Below, piece after piece: positions 49,001 through 58,352 of a DNA stretch of 64,000 nucleotides. Position 1 is the first letter of the stretch. Each line of letters begins with the position of its first letter. Source of the stretch: Tetradesmus obliquus (Eukaryota; Chlorophyta; Chlorophyceae; Sphaeropleales; Scenedesmaceae); contig CP126191.1 of NCBI GenBank assembly GCA_030272155.1, forward strand, positions 9,880,501 to 9,944,500, read 5' to 3'. Position numbers and translations under genes: made by a program. Under the pieces are notes generated by a model. That model was not told where the DNA came from and did not search any database. It saw only the letters and a program-made list of their open reading frames with translations.

Positions 49001-50052
49001 TGACCTGTACAGGTGCCAACAGCTGCTGCTGCAGTACTAAGCTCCCTGCACTGTCCTGCAGCGACTTGCAGCTACTGAGGGTGCTTGCTGCAGCTTGCCA
49101 AACGCCTGATACATCTGCATCAACCGCAGCGCAGGCTGATGCGCCTGTGCTGCCACAACAGTGCCAGAGCACCTCCAACAGCCGACGACCTGCCTTTGCT
49201 GTCCACCCTGAACCTTTGAACCACATCCTAGTCAAACCCCAGCTGCCGGTTTCAAACCGCCAGCTGTCTGTTACAAGCCACAGCCCACCTGCTGTACTCG
49301 TCCTCCACTGGGTACTTCTCTGAGGAGTAGAACAGCATGTGCTCGCAGAAGTGGGCCAGGCCCGGCAGCTCCACTGGGTCACACATGCTGCCCACACGCA
49401 CCTGCCCGGCAATGCAATTAATGTTGAGCCCAGCAGTTACCTTGGTGGTTTCCTCCTTCATGCGGGCATGTACTTTGAGTGTAGGACATTGTAGATATTT
49501 GTACCATAGGGAAAGAGCGGCTAGCGCTGCTACAGCTCTGCTTGCAGGACACGCATCCACATGCGCCAGGTGCAGTCGCGTGCAGCTGATACAGTTTATA
49601 ACCCTGGCGATGGCTGGATTCTGAAAGCCATGCATGTCTAAATCATACAGTGCATTCTTACAATGAAACCTGAGCTGCTGCCATGTGCTGAAAGGCTCTG
49701 CATGGTGAGCATCACTCACATTCAGCGCTGCTGCTGCCTTGTCTGTCTCTGGGTCACTGATGAGCAGCACCCGCAGCTCATTAGGCAGCTTAACGACCCT
49801 GTAGCCGAGCTTATCACATCGTGGCTTGATCACGTCTTCGCTGATGCTCAGCCCAGGTGGTTGTTGCAGTACTGCTGTGCCTGAGCCCATGCTGCTGCTG
49901 TGTCTTAGTGGTGTGCTGCTGCCGACCAACACACAGCTAGCCACGACTGACAAGTAAGAGAAGAATAGTACAAACACGTAGCAAACGATCAGAGTAGAGC
50001 TAACGCGGCGTGGGACTAGTTGGCTGGCCGCATTAGGTAAGCTTCCAGGCAT
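30905..50052 (-). CDS. Insulysin-type M16 zinc metalloprotease, probably peroxisomal
   Basis: Seventeen exons, listed in transcription order: 49720-50052, 49289-49401, 48824-48928, 48400-48569, 47726-47952, 47396-47471, 47073-47161, 39267-39443, 38304-38450, 37368-37838, 36913-37059, 36252-36428, 35505-35687, 34816-34965, 34323-34466, 33876-33983, 30905-31591. Every junction is GT-AG and in phase: 3504 nt, 1167 residues. The inverted zinc motif HxxEH is HFCEH in exon 2; the third zinc ligand region is AVDSEHGKN in exon 4. [11 protein letters not shown] in exon 15 matches insulysin and plant PXM16. The protein ends SKL, a canonical peroxisomal PTS1 signal. The 5'-most ATG adds a hydrophobic segment (residues 20-43) that conflicts with peroxisomal import; the in-frame ATG at 49890 ([10 protein letters not shown]) gives 1113 residues and is the more likely start. 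Intron 7 carries a 6.75-kb retroelement. Confidence 0.94.
31592..31935 (-). repeat. M16 exon 17 acceptor-side copies, 117-bp unit
   Basis: The start of exon 17 ([21 protein letters not shown]) with its CTGCAG acceptor is repeated upstream at about 31640-31708 and 31757-31825, and in decayed form at 31870-31930. The period is 117 bp (39 codons). The intervening sequence has no stop, so the reading frame stays open through all three good copies. Use of an upstream acceptor would insert 39 or 78 residues without a frameshift. Confidence 0.9.
32130..33875 (-). repeat. M16 exon 16 donor-side array, about 16 copies
   Basis: The last 35-40 bp of exon 16 ([13 protein letters not shown]) plus the donor GTGCGTGGC and intron start are repeated along the whole of intron 16. 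The basic unit is about 107 bp, organised in a 215-bp higher-order block of two variants (repeat starts at 32801, 33016, 33231, 33446, 33661). Units differ at a few positions, for example CCTGAG|GTGCGTGAC versus GGCTCAT|GTGCGTGGC. Confidence 0.93.
35100..36000 (-). repeat. M16 exon 13 edge copies on both sides
   Basis: Acceptor-side copies of exon 13 ([16 protein letters not shown]) lie upstream at 35745-35831 and 35890-35968. Donor-side copies of its end ([13 protein letters not shown]…IVDSALTKV) lie downstream at 35290-35372 and 35112-35195. It is one of the few exons here with duplicates on both edges. Confidence 0.88.
37920..38100 (-). repeat. M16 exon 10 acceptor-side copies
   Basis: The start of exon 10 ([17 protein letters not shown]) is repeated at 37930-37984, with its CAG acceptor, and in decayed form at 38045-38098. 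Both lie upstream of the real exon in transcription order. Confidence 0.82.
38520..39180 (-). repeat. M16 exon 8 donor-side copies
   Basis: [22 protein letters not shown] plus its donor is repeated downstream of exon 8 at about 39111-39172, 38990-39058 and 38838-38908. A scrap (cagctccaggtact) lies at 38523-38536. The copies differ at scattered bases, and each still ends GAGCAG|GTGA. Confidence 0.88.
39458..40326 (-). repeat. Retroelement terminal direct repeat (3' copy)
   Basis: Identical partner of 45340-46208. Begins and ends in AG runs. Contains a near-palindromic AT stretch (gcatatatatgtatatatgc at about 39675), the palindrome cagacgtctg (about 39927) and three TAAAACCA motifs near 40024-40154. 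A 158-codon frame inside it shows no family resemblance and is not called. Confidence 0.92.
40646..42580 (-). CDS. Retroelement ORF2, C-terminal RGG-box protein
   Basis: 644 residues from the ATG at 42580, which lies inside the last codons of the RT gene; the two overlap by 13 nt in different frames. The N-terminal 400 residues are globular with no family I recognise (for example [20 protein letters not shown]). Then come an Ala/Ser/Gly-rich linker and a short helical segment ([20 protein letters not shown]). The last 75 residues are a Gly/Arg/Tyr/Ser-rich tail with several RGG and RGR motifs, ending [11 protein letters not shown]. Such tails bind RNA, so a Gag- or nucleocapsid-like role in packaging the element RNA is a reasonable guess. 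The frame is also open upstream to 42664, so a -1 frameshift fusion to RT is possible. Confidence 0.8.
   Translation of the reverse strand: MAAVTQLIQPAAVSQQHRHLVTTAMQQHPAAENLQQLLDAAPELYDSLVNIDTPESQSFENFIPDSQGTDINDDGDYAVFQTVIDKGSTPWVGNLPGARHHFYLPPVEGVLPLCNEKRRGFHARTGIAYGFRGRSLHTRTKAMVMCEDAVKWLGDAFSGLKPHLQALGSGRVVMWYDIPRHSNCLTSAAMPVALPEEAWMQAQLELATGDGPSFSGLDLFPLPAVLYMLYYHPKVAMPAAVGSIEQQRQQVFSKLSSKPGCPPQAAQDLEELLTMLLRYMLIQTKVVPAVYKYGTGGVDEQDDWSGSYVLFSPENHSVHPEEYPETEYKLYKSSLALAAKNAAGVLEHTSSICVCDGMSDACSLNMSEYANKLAMYVQMPHQPSQHFYSAFSHYSTHWSNTAAREPQLHFYSAQQRQFITEPKLTKQVLMAKLRQGGSMPAAGHQAGEPAARQAGGRHGAAAATYGQQPARAAARALPATPNMAAAAAATGAGSSAGAGSSAGASSSISSSELAALRQQLANAQAALARVEAAGTAAAAGGDTEAAYEGGEMETPRQQQFSVWSTPSNRGGSTGRGYSRGRYSNDGSRADRGGYSSDSNRGGYSNRGRYTGGRDAARGRHSTGQRGRFSGYGHGGRGGGRYTPY
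42568..44871 (-). CDS. Retroelement ORF1, reverse transcriptase
   Basis: 767 residues, no introns. The first 330 residues are of unknown function with Gln-rich helices. The RT core follows: [16 protein letters not shown] (pre-motif region as in Penelope-like RTs), motif [13 protein letters not shown] with the catalytic Asp, motif [21 protein letters not shown], motif [11 protein letters not shown] with the DD pair, and YLDMLTHI then IYDKQCKLP in the thumb-proximal part. The GIPMG and FRxxDD blocks resemble uncharacterised RTs in animals and protists and Penelope-like RTs, not LTR-retrotransposon RTs. No endonuclease is attached. A (GCT)n tract encodes a 12-residue Ala run near residue 630. 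All catalytic Asp residues are present and the frame is intact, so the element may be active. Confidence 0.88.
45340..46208 (-). repeat. Retroelement terminal direct repeat (5' copy)
   Basis: Upstream repeat relative to the minus-strand ORFs, so promoter sequences should lie here. Sequence as for 39458-40326. About 470 bp of leader (44872-45339) separates it from the RT start codon. Confidence 0.92.
46209..46805 (-). repeat. M16 exon 8 acceptor-side array, 120-bp unit, 5 copies
   Basis: Five copies of the beginning of exon 8 ([17 protein letters not shown]) with a CCGCAG acceptor and a preceding AG-rich tract. Spacing is about 120 bp (46265-46320, 46385-46440, 46505-46560, 46625-46680, 46745-46797). 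The retroelement lies between this array and the real exon 8, inserted in the AG-rich tract of the unit next to it. Confidence 0.9.
48120..48345 (-). repeat. M16 exon 4 donor-side copies
   Basis: Part of exon 4 ([17 protein letters not shown]…) recurs downstream of the exon at 48135-48225. A short echo (gtgccctgcttggttgtcca) follows. The copies are more diverged than those in other introns. Confidence 0.65.
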
Positions 50053-51144
50053 GCACTAGCACACAAGCAAGATAAAGCGTCGGTGTTTATGCAATGCATG
50101 TGTTGTTGATGGATTTAGCGATTCGAGGATCCCGCAGTGACGCCATGCGTGGTGGTTGTACGTGCATTGTCCAAGGGCGTACCTCCTCAAACCTCCTGCA
50201 CAGTTGGGACAGCAGCACTGGCTGATTCCAAAAGCAGCGCTTATCAAGAGGCTGTAAAGCTTAGCTTACACCTCAGCGTAGGTTAAAGGGCTGCAAGCCA
50301 TGCAGCACACCACAAATAGCCTAAGCTGACATCAGCCTGGCCCAGACTGCACACTGCGGTGGCACGTGAGCACAGGTCAGCCTCACGACATCACAGTTGA
50401 GGCACAGATACCTCCCGCTTGCTGGCAATCACCTCCCATCCAATGCTACAATTATTTGGTCAACCTCCTGTGCCATGTCAGGCGCCCCACTGGCAGTTCT
50501 GGTGATGCTGCCACCAGTACAGCACTGCGTCAAGCTGCTAGAACTTTGGTGGCTAGCAATCCTACGGCTGCTGATTTAAGCACGACCCTGCGTCAGTCAG
50601 TCGTGGTTACGGGGTGCTATTCGTGCAATCGAGCCGCCATTTTTTCCAGCAACCGACGGCTGGCGGCGCTCCTCCACCTGCCGCAAGAAAGCCATCTCCT
50701 GCAAGCAAGGGGCAGCAGCATAGCAGCAATATCATCCATATGGTTATTATGGCAGCAACAACCCAGCGCACAACAGCCTTGCAGGCACAAACTGTGCTGG
50801 CCTGTTGTCCGCAACAACTGGCTGCCAGTGAGTGGACTCCATTGCAGACAGTACCCGTTACGCAAAGCGCCAACGCAACATACGTGCTTACTAGCTGCCT
50901 CGACAAAGCACACCAGCGTGCTTGCCCACAGCATCTGCACATTCCACCTTGACTGGGCGCAAGCACAGCTACAATTCCAAATAATGCAGCGAACTGATAA
51001 GCACGACCACATTGTTGCTTGCAGTGACCGCAGCCCTGTATGCAGCAAGAGCTGTTGCTAGAGTCAAGGTAGATTCAGACTGCAGCTGTGTGAAGGGGTT
51101 GCACCGCAAACTCTCAGTGCAAGAGCCCCCCGCACAAGTCCCAC
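50053..51144. other. Intergenic, M16 promoter side
   Basis: Upstream of the M16 gene (-) and downstream of the interrupted LRR-HMG copy (-). A 231-codon frame (50366-51061, +) has no recognisable features and low-complexity composition. No gene is called. Confidence 0.4.
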
Positions 51145-52678
51145 CTGCTCGTAGCTGGCCTTGTCAGCGTAAGCCACGCGCTGGTAGTGCTGCTTCTCTG
51201 CGCTGCTGGCCGCCACCCACAAGTCGCCAATCTCCAGGCCCATTTCAGTAACGCCCCAGTAGGGGTGAGCAAGCTTCAGCGCAGGCCGAACGCGCTTGCA
51301 GAACCATGTGTAAGCGCCACACGCTGCTTCAGGTTGAGTTGCAGGCGACCCTACCTTGGCAGCCTACGCTTGCACAAATGATTGGTGGTTGCGGCAGCTT
51401 TGTGTGCTGCAGTGATGGTGCCTTGAATAACAGCTGGTGCTGCTGCGGTGTGATGACATTACCAAGACGCACTTGACACTTTGCGCGGCTGTCGTGCATG
51501 CAAGCTAGGCAGCAGCGCTGACCAATGCCTTGAACAGTAACCAGCAACATTGATTGGCAGTAAGCAGAGGACATCGTACGTAACACAGCTGCAGATCACG
51601 TCACCACGCCACATGGTAGACCACTTACCATCGAATTTCGTGTCCGCCCGGCCGATATCTTCAGCCCAGGCCTGCTGTCCTGCAAGCTGCTGCATGCGTC
51701 ACGTGTTATGCTGGTGAGCGTTACATCCAGCTCCACAAGCTGCGGCAGCTGCGCTGCAACTGCTGTCAGCGCAGCATCTGTCAGCAGCAAATTTCTGCTC
51801 ACATCCAGGCGCTGCAGCGCTGGCCTGCCACGCACAACCACTAGCAGCATGTCATCTTCCAGCTCGCAGTCACGCAGCTGCAGCTTGGTCAGCCCTGCTG
51901 CTGCGTGCATCGTGCCAAGCTGGGCTGCTGCTGCTGTACCCAGCCACACGTCAGTCAGCTCAAGACAACGTAGGTTTGCCAAACCTGCGATGGCTTGCGC
52001 TGCTGCAAGGTTTAGGCTTGTGCTGCTGGTGCTGTTATGAACAAGCTGCAGCTCCAGCTGGGTGAGCTGGCTGAGGTGTGCAAGGGCTGACAGCATTGGT
52101 TCTTCCCAGCTGATACGTACGGCGCCACAATGCGGATTGCACTCATCAAGGTCCATGGGCCAATACGGTGAACACACATCAAGGTCCAAGGCCCAGTACA
52201 GCGTATCACATGTCATGCTAAGGCTTCACAATGCCGTTAGGCCTGACACCGCAGCTGCTGCAGCCGTCGCTTCCCCTTGGTGCGCGCTGATCAGCCACCC
52301 CACTTCAAGTCTAGTCAAGCTGCTGCTGCAGCTGGCTGCTAGCTCCTGCAGCAGCAAGACGCTTGGAGGCTTGCTGCTGAAGCTCTGCAGTGGCAGGTGC
52401 TGCTGCTGCTGCAGGTCCTGCTTGCCCCGCGCTGCTTTGGGGCTTTGCGCAGCAGTCCTCAATAGACTGGCATGCTTTGCCAGGAATGCTGCCATCTGCT
52501 TTGTCTCAGTCAAGTCATATAGGCTGCATACTACCTCTAAGCTGCCTGTGCAGCTGTGCATGACAATGTCTGCCATTGCTTTGCTGGTGCACAGCAGCAT
52601 GCTGATTGCTTGTGGCTTCTTGTGGAGGCTGTTGGCTACGACTAATGGCAGTGCCTGCTGCCAGGCGCATGCATCCAT
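51145..52678 (-). pseudogene. LRR-HMG-box gene copy B, interrupted by one TGA
   Basis: Tandem paralogue of the gene at 53300-54980. Exon 1, 51629-52678, is open over 350 codons except for one in-frame TGA at codon 151 (52226-52228), where copy A has CGG. It is joined from donor GTAAGT at 51628 to exon 2, 51145-51363, in phase 0. The HMG-box part is recognisable (GAYTWFCKRVRPALKLAHP … ASSAEKQHYQRVAYADKASYEQ) but more diverged than copy A. Compared with A it has a deleted Gln/Ala linker and a tract of about 20 residues (YWALDLDVCSPYWPMDLDE) that looks internally duplicated. Most simply a recent pseudogene; a base-calling error or stop read-through cannot be excluded. Confidence 0.7.
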
Positions 52679-53299
52679 GACTCTTCAGTGGTACCTGCTG
52701 CACAAAGTGGCAGACATTGTATGTGCTCATGACTCCCAACGCTGCAAGTTTGATGCACGCAGGGGCATATCATTCTGCAGACTCCAAGTTTAACGCTGGC
52801 CTGCCGTGTACGGAACTCGTTCAGACGCAGCACATACCAGCAGTTATATAGTATGATGCAATTCATGTTGGCATGAGCTGTACCAAATGTTCTTCACGTA
52901 CCTTGTACAGCTGTCAAAGCTCCTAAATTATGTGGCTGTTTGTGGCGGTAGCTGCTGCTGCCAGGCCTGCCCATCAAGCAGAAAGCAACTGCATTCAGGG
53001 GCTCACTAGGCTGGCACAATGAAGCACACCACCATGCTTGCCCATGCAGGTGCATGGTGCCAGCTGGACTGGGGCTTGAGCCTAGCTGAAACAGCCTGGC
53101 GTTGCAGTGAGCTGATGACTACGACCGCGTTTGTGCTTGCACTGGCAACAGCCCTCTGGCCGCCTGACAACAGCCCTCGGGCCGCCAAGCTGCATCCTGC
53201 AGGAACTCTTGCAAGAGCAAAGGTGACTGCAGTGCACACTGCAACATCTTGACAGGGCTGCACTGCAATTTCTGCACCAGGCCCGCGCATCACCCGCAC

Positions 53300-54185
53300 C
53301 TGCTCATAGCTGGCCTTGTCAGCATCAGCCAGGCGTTCGTAGCGCTGCTTCTCTGCGCTGCTGGCCGCCGACCACAGCCGACAAAGCTCCTTGCCAACGA
53401 TTGCAGAGCCCCAGTCAGGGTAAGCAAGCATCACTGCAGGCCGTGCACGCTTGCAGAACCACATGTATGCGCCGCGCGGCTTCTGGGGCGAGGGTTCAGG
53501 GGGGTCGCCCTGCGTGCACAGAGAGCAATATAGTCCGTTGCAATATAGTCCGTTGCGCCGGCATGTTATGCAATAATGGTCGTGAAATGCCGATGCTTCG
53601 ATGGAGACGCCACGCAGTGCATGCAAAATGCCGCCACTGGCAATGCATGCCAAGTTGGTGCGCCAATCCAACCACCGTGTAGCAAGGACGCAAAGTGAAA
53701 CACCGGCTTGCAGCAAGAATGCCTCCTAGCTGAGCAAGTCTCCAGAGTACCGCACCACCTGGCCGAACACTCACCCAAAGTGTGAGCACCGTTGGCGCGG
53801 CAAGGGCTGGGCGTCTGGCCAGAACCTTCAGCCCCGGCCTGCTGTCCTGCAGGCTGCTGCATGCGTCACGCGTTATGCCAGTGAGCGTCACATTCAGCTG
53901 CACCAGCCGCGGCAGCTGCGCTGCAACTGCCGCTAGCGCAGAATTTGTCAGCAGCAGGTTCTCGCTGACATCTAGGCTCTGAAGTTTCTGCATGCCACGC
54001 ACAGCTGCCAGCAGCACATCATCTTCCAGCTCGCAGTCACGCAGCTGCAGCTTGGTCAGCCCTGCTGCTGTGTGCATGGTGCCAAGCTGCGCTGCTGCTG
54101 CTGCAGCCAGTGGCACATCAGTCAGCTCAAGACTACGCAGGTTTATCAAACCCGCGATAGCATGTGCTGCTACAGAGTCCAGGCT

Positions 54186-54219
<34 letters not shown>

Positions 54220-54980
54220 TAGACACGCTGCAGCTGCAGCTGAGTCAGCTGGCTCAGGTGTGCCAGCGCTGACAGCATTGCTTCTGCAGAGCTGCTGTGT
54301 GTGGTGCCATGCTGCCTGTTGACCGCTGCCGGCTGTAAGCTGAAACACGTTGCCTGGTTGTCCTGCTGCTCCACCTCAAATGTCAGGCTAAGGCTCCGCA
54401 ATGCTGTTAGGCCTGACACGGCAGTTGCTGCAAGCTGTGCAGTACCCTGGGGGGTACTGATAAAGCAAGCCGCTTCCAGCCTGGTCAAGCTGCTGCTGCA
54501 GCTGGCTGCTAGCTCCTGCAGCAGCAAGGTGCTGGGAGTCCTGTTGCTGAAGCTCTGCAGTGGCAGGTGCTGCTGCTGCTGCTGCTGCTGCTGGCCATCT
54601 GCTGCTGTGGACCGCTGTGCTTCATCCGCTGCTGCTGCCCCTGCTGCTGCTGGTTGTGCTGCTGCAGAGCCTGCTGTTGCCAGCGCTGTAGCCAGGAGCT
54701 TCTCGGCCTCCTTTCTTTCCTTCTCGTCATGTGGCAGCTGCACCTCCATAGATTTAAACAGCTTGGCATGCTTTGCCAAGAATGCTGCCATCTGCTCTGC
54801 CATGATTACATTGAGCAGCTGATAGCGCAGGTCCAAGCTGCCTGTGCAGCTCTGCGTCATAATACCTGCCAAGTCTTTGCTGGTGCACAGCAGCATACTG
54901 ACGGCCCGTGGATACTTGCACAGGCTGTTTGTCACAACATACGCCAGTGCCTGCAGCTGCTGCCAGGCGCATGTGTCCAT
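53300..54980 (-). CDS. Leucine-rich repeat protein with C-terminal HMG box, copy A
   Basis: Exon 1, 53775-54980 (402 codons, from the ATG shared with copy B: MDTCAWQQ/MDACAWQQ), splices with a GTGAGT donor and GCACGCAG acceptor, phase 0, into exon 2, 53300-53509 (70 codons). At least one 3' exon should follow the GTGCGG donor at 53299; plain read-through would end at 53006. The N-terminal 60 residues look F-box-like (AVSMLLCTSKDLAGIM). A Gln-rich linker follows, then RNI-type leucine-rich repeats (LSQLTQLQLQRV, LINLRSLELTDV, AGLTKLQLRDCEL, LQSLDVSENLLLT). Exon 2 encodes an HMG box: PRGAYMWFCKRARPAV, IVGKELCRLWSAAS, AEKQRYERLADADKASYEQ. HMG boxes bend DNA; an LRR-HMG fusion is unusual. Both copies keep the same splice arrangement, which supports one gene. 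Confidence 0.75.
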
Positions 54981-55658
54981 GATCAGCGCTATGCCTGCAC
55001 AAGACAGCAGGCATAGCATGTTCCAAGAAGTTTAAGAGATGTAGATCCTGGATCATGCAGTGGTACATCAGTGTGCAGATCGCAGACATCACTCACCTGG
55101 CACAACTTGGTGCTGTTTGGCTGGAAGTAGCTGCTGCTTGCAAGCTTAGTCAGTAGAGCCAAGGCGGACTAATCTGCCGCTCCAAGTGTCTACGCCAGGT
55201 CACAACAAAACCTGACAACACTTTTCAGGTGATTCACTGGCAGCCAAAAGATGCAGCATACTGCAGCAGGATGGACAAGCAGTACTGTAACTGTGAAAGA
55301 GCACGGGTGATCCAGCCTCGCGTACATAAACCGGCAAACGCAGAACCAAACTAGGTTCCCTACATAGACATCGAAAAGCAAGACGAGTTCCAGCTGTGCT
55401 TCGTGCCTTGGAGGGTGACAGTGCAGGAATTCAAATGACAAGGTGACTCAGCAGTGCTGACGGGGAACGCTACCAGCACCTTGGTATCTTACACGAGTAT
55501 CACAATCAAGATTCACCTCTATGCTTTCGGTTGCCACCGCTGTTGCTGTCACCACCGCGCCAAACACACACGTAGACGGTTACCCTGCCTTACCTGCCTC
55601 GCCACAGGCGATCCAGCCTTGCTAGATTCCTGGGACCTGCTTCTTTTACGCGTAGAAG
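54981..55658. other. Divergent promoter region, LRR-HMG A / branched-chain E2
   Basis: About 680 bp between two divergent start codons. It should contain both promoters and 5' UTRs. I see no recognisable regulatory motif or short gene. Confidence 0.4.
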
Positions 55659-58313
55659 ATGCACGGTCGGCTTTGGAGCGGCCTGCACCACGTCCGCGCC
55701 CTCTCAGTCTGTTGTGGCCTTGGCAGGAACAGCATACATGTCAGCAGCATCAGCAGCGCCCAAGGCCTTGCTGTGCAAGTCTTGGAAGCGCATAAGCACT
55801 TTCTGAGTGCTGCAGGCAGCACTACGTGTAGCTGGCAGACCCCTGGCTCGCCTTGGACGCACCTGCAGCATGCAGGCTTCAGCAGCAGCACTGCTCATGC
55901 AGCAGCAGCATCACCGGCTGCAGGAGAGGGCTCACAGCCTGGCATCGTATCCTTTCCATTGGCACAGACTGGCGAGGGCATCAGCGAGTGCGAGCTGATG
56001 CAGTGGTTCGTCAAGGTGCGGCCAACTGCACGTTGCAGTTGACTTGAATGCCGCTGGCAATCCTGCAGAGCAGCATGACTCACAATATTCTTGTGCATTG
56101 CTTAACAAACAGAAAGGCGCTAGCACCCGTGCACTACCCTGGCATGCCTCCAACATTACAACATGTGAAACAACATACTAAAGCCAACCACTCAGCAGGC
56201 TGCCCCTCCTCCTGCCTGCTGTGCACCTGCTTGCAGGAGGGTGATGTGGTGGACGAGTTCCAGCCGCTGTGTGAGGTGCAGAGCGACAAGGCAGCCATAG
56301 AGATAACCAGCAGGTGCGCGGCACTGCACGGATTGCAGCTCTTGCAGCTTGACATGCCCGTATATGCTCGCTTTTATCCCCTGTGTGGAGGTTAACAAGC
56401 CTGGCAAGCTCCTGCATGCACTGCGAAGCGCTGGACTCCCTTTGAGCGGTGCTCACAAGCGGTGCGCTGCCTAGCAGATACAAAGAGATCACACATCACA
56501 ACCACAATGCAATACAATGCGCAAGTGCGCTGGCAAACCATAGGTGCTCAGGCTGCTTAGCCTTATGAAGGTGAGCGCTCACTACACCGTGCTGTCCTGC
56601 AGGTATGCAGGCACGATAGTCAAGGTGCACCACGCACAGGGGGACCTCGTGAAAGTAGGCGCGCCACTTGTAGACATCCGCACCCCAGAAGCACAGGCAG
56701 CAGCAGAGGAAGCAGCAGAGACACCCAGCAGCAGCAGCGGCAGCAGCAGCAATACAACAGGAGCAGCAGCTGAGGCGTATGATTACGACCCCTCTAGACC
56801 AGGCACAGACAGCAGCAGCGGCGGCAGCGGCAGCGACAGCAGCAGCAACGTGCTGGCAGCGCCCACTGTGCGCCGCCTTGCACGGGAGCTGGGCGTTGAC
56901 CTGGCAAGGGTTCAGGGCACAGGGCCCAGCGGCAGGGTTTTGAGGGAGGATGTGGAGCGGTTCAAGGCAGGGCTGGTCAGCAGCATTGCAGATAAGCTGG
57001 TGGACCGCATTGCGGCAAAAGCAGGGCCCAGCAGTGCCGGCAAGCTGTATGCTGAGCTGGGAGATGTGGCAGCAGCAGAAGCAGCACTGAGTGCGCAGGA
57101 CATGACCCCAACGCCAGCAGCAGCTGCGGCTGGCGCAGCTGCAGGAGCCGCCGCAGCAGCAGCAGCAGGCACGGCAGGTGCACCTGCAGCTGCAGCTGGT
57201 GCAGGCGGCAGCACTGAGGCTCTCATCCGCATTCCCATCAGAGGATACCGCAGGTGGGTTGCACTCAATCCGCTGGTGGTGCTGTGTGCAGGCATTGCTC
57301 AGCCAGCAGCAGGCAGCCTTTTTGACAGATTGCCCTGCACACACAATCTTCACCCTGGAATTGCTGCGGCTGCTTTGCGGCCATTTGCGCTTGGGCTGCA
57401 CTGCACTTCTGTTGTCTTGCGCCCGCTGACTGGTCACATGTTGGTCTCCTGGTCCAGCATTGCTTGAAGGTGCATTACTGTGCATGTACTGTGTAAATGC
57501 ATCCTTAAACTTGTCTGGGTGTGTCCCGCAGAGCCATGGTGAAGAGTGCCACTGAGGCGGGGTCCATCCCCACCTTCCACTTCATGGATGAGGTGGAGGT
57601 GGAGGGGCTGCTGGGACTGCGGCGGCTGCTCAAGGACGACCCCGTGCTGGACGGTGAGGAAAGTGTGTGCATGTGCCTGTTTGTGTGAGAGAAAGTGTGT
57701 CACGGCAAGGGCGCGGAATAGAGGGCTGCTGGGACTGCGGCGGCTGCTCAAGGACAACCCCGCGCTAGACGGTACGTGAGAGTGGCTGTGTGTGTTTCGG
57801 TGTTTCAGATAGAAACTCAGATAGCGGATTGAGTTGAAGCCTGGCGGCCCTGCGGCGGCTGCTCAAGGACGACCCTGCACTAGACGGTGCGCTGGCTGGC
57901 TGTGGCTGTGTGCATGTGTCTGTGTGTTTGCGTGTCTGAGATGGACAATCGTGTTGGTGCCTCAGGTTCAACAGCCTGTTGCTGCGCCGGCTGCTGAAGG
58001 AGGATGCGGCGCTGGACTGTGTGTGAATGGCTGGCTATGCACTGCGCATGTGTCTGCGTCCGTGTGTCAGAGACATGGTCGATTTGGTGCATGAAACAGC
58101 AGCCTGTGGCGCTGGAGTCTGCAGTTGTTTGTGGGATTGGTGCTGCAGCATCCAACAGCCAGGGGAGCCGGCAGCACTCACATCAGCTCTGTGACAGGCC
58201 GCATGCCAGCTGCGCACTACATACTGTTCATAGCAGCCTCCCTCTGTGCACATCACGACTGAATCCCGTACTCTGTCTCCTGCTGCTGCTGCCGCTGCTG
58301 CTGCTGCTGCCGC

Positions 58314-58352
<39 letters not shown>

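Noticed and set aside
50366-51061. 231-codon plus-strand frame
   Set aside because: No recognisable domain, atypical composition; no support beyond being open.
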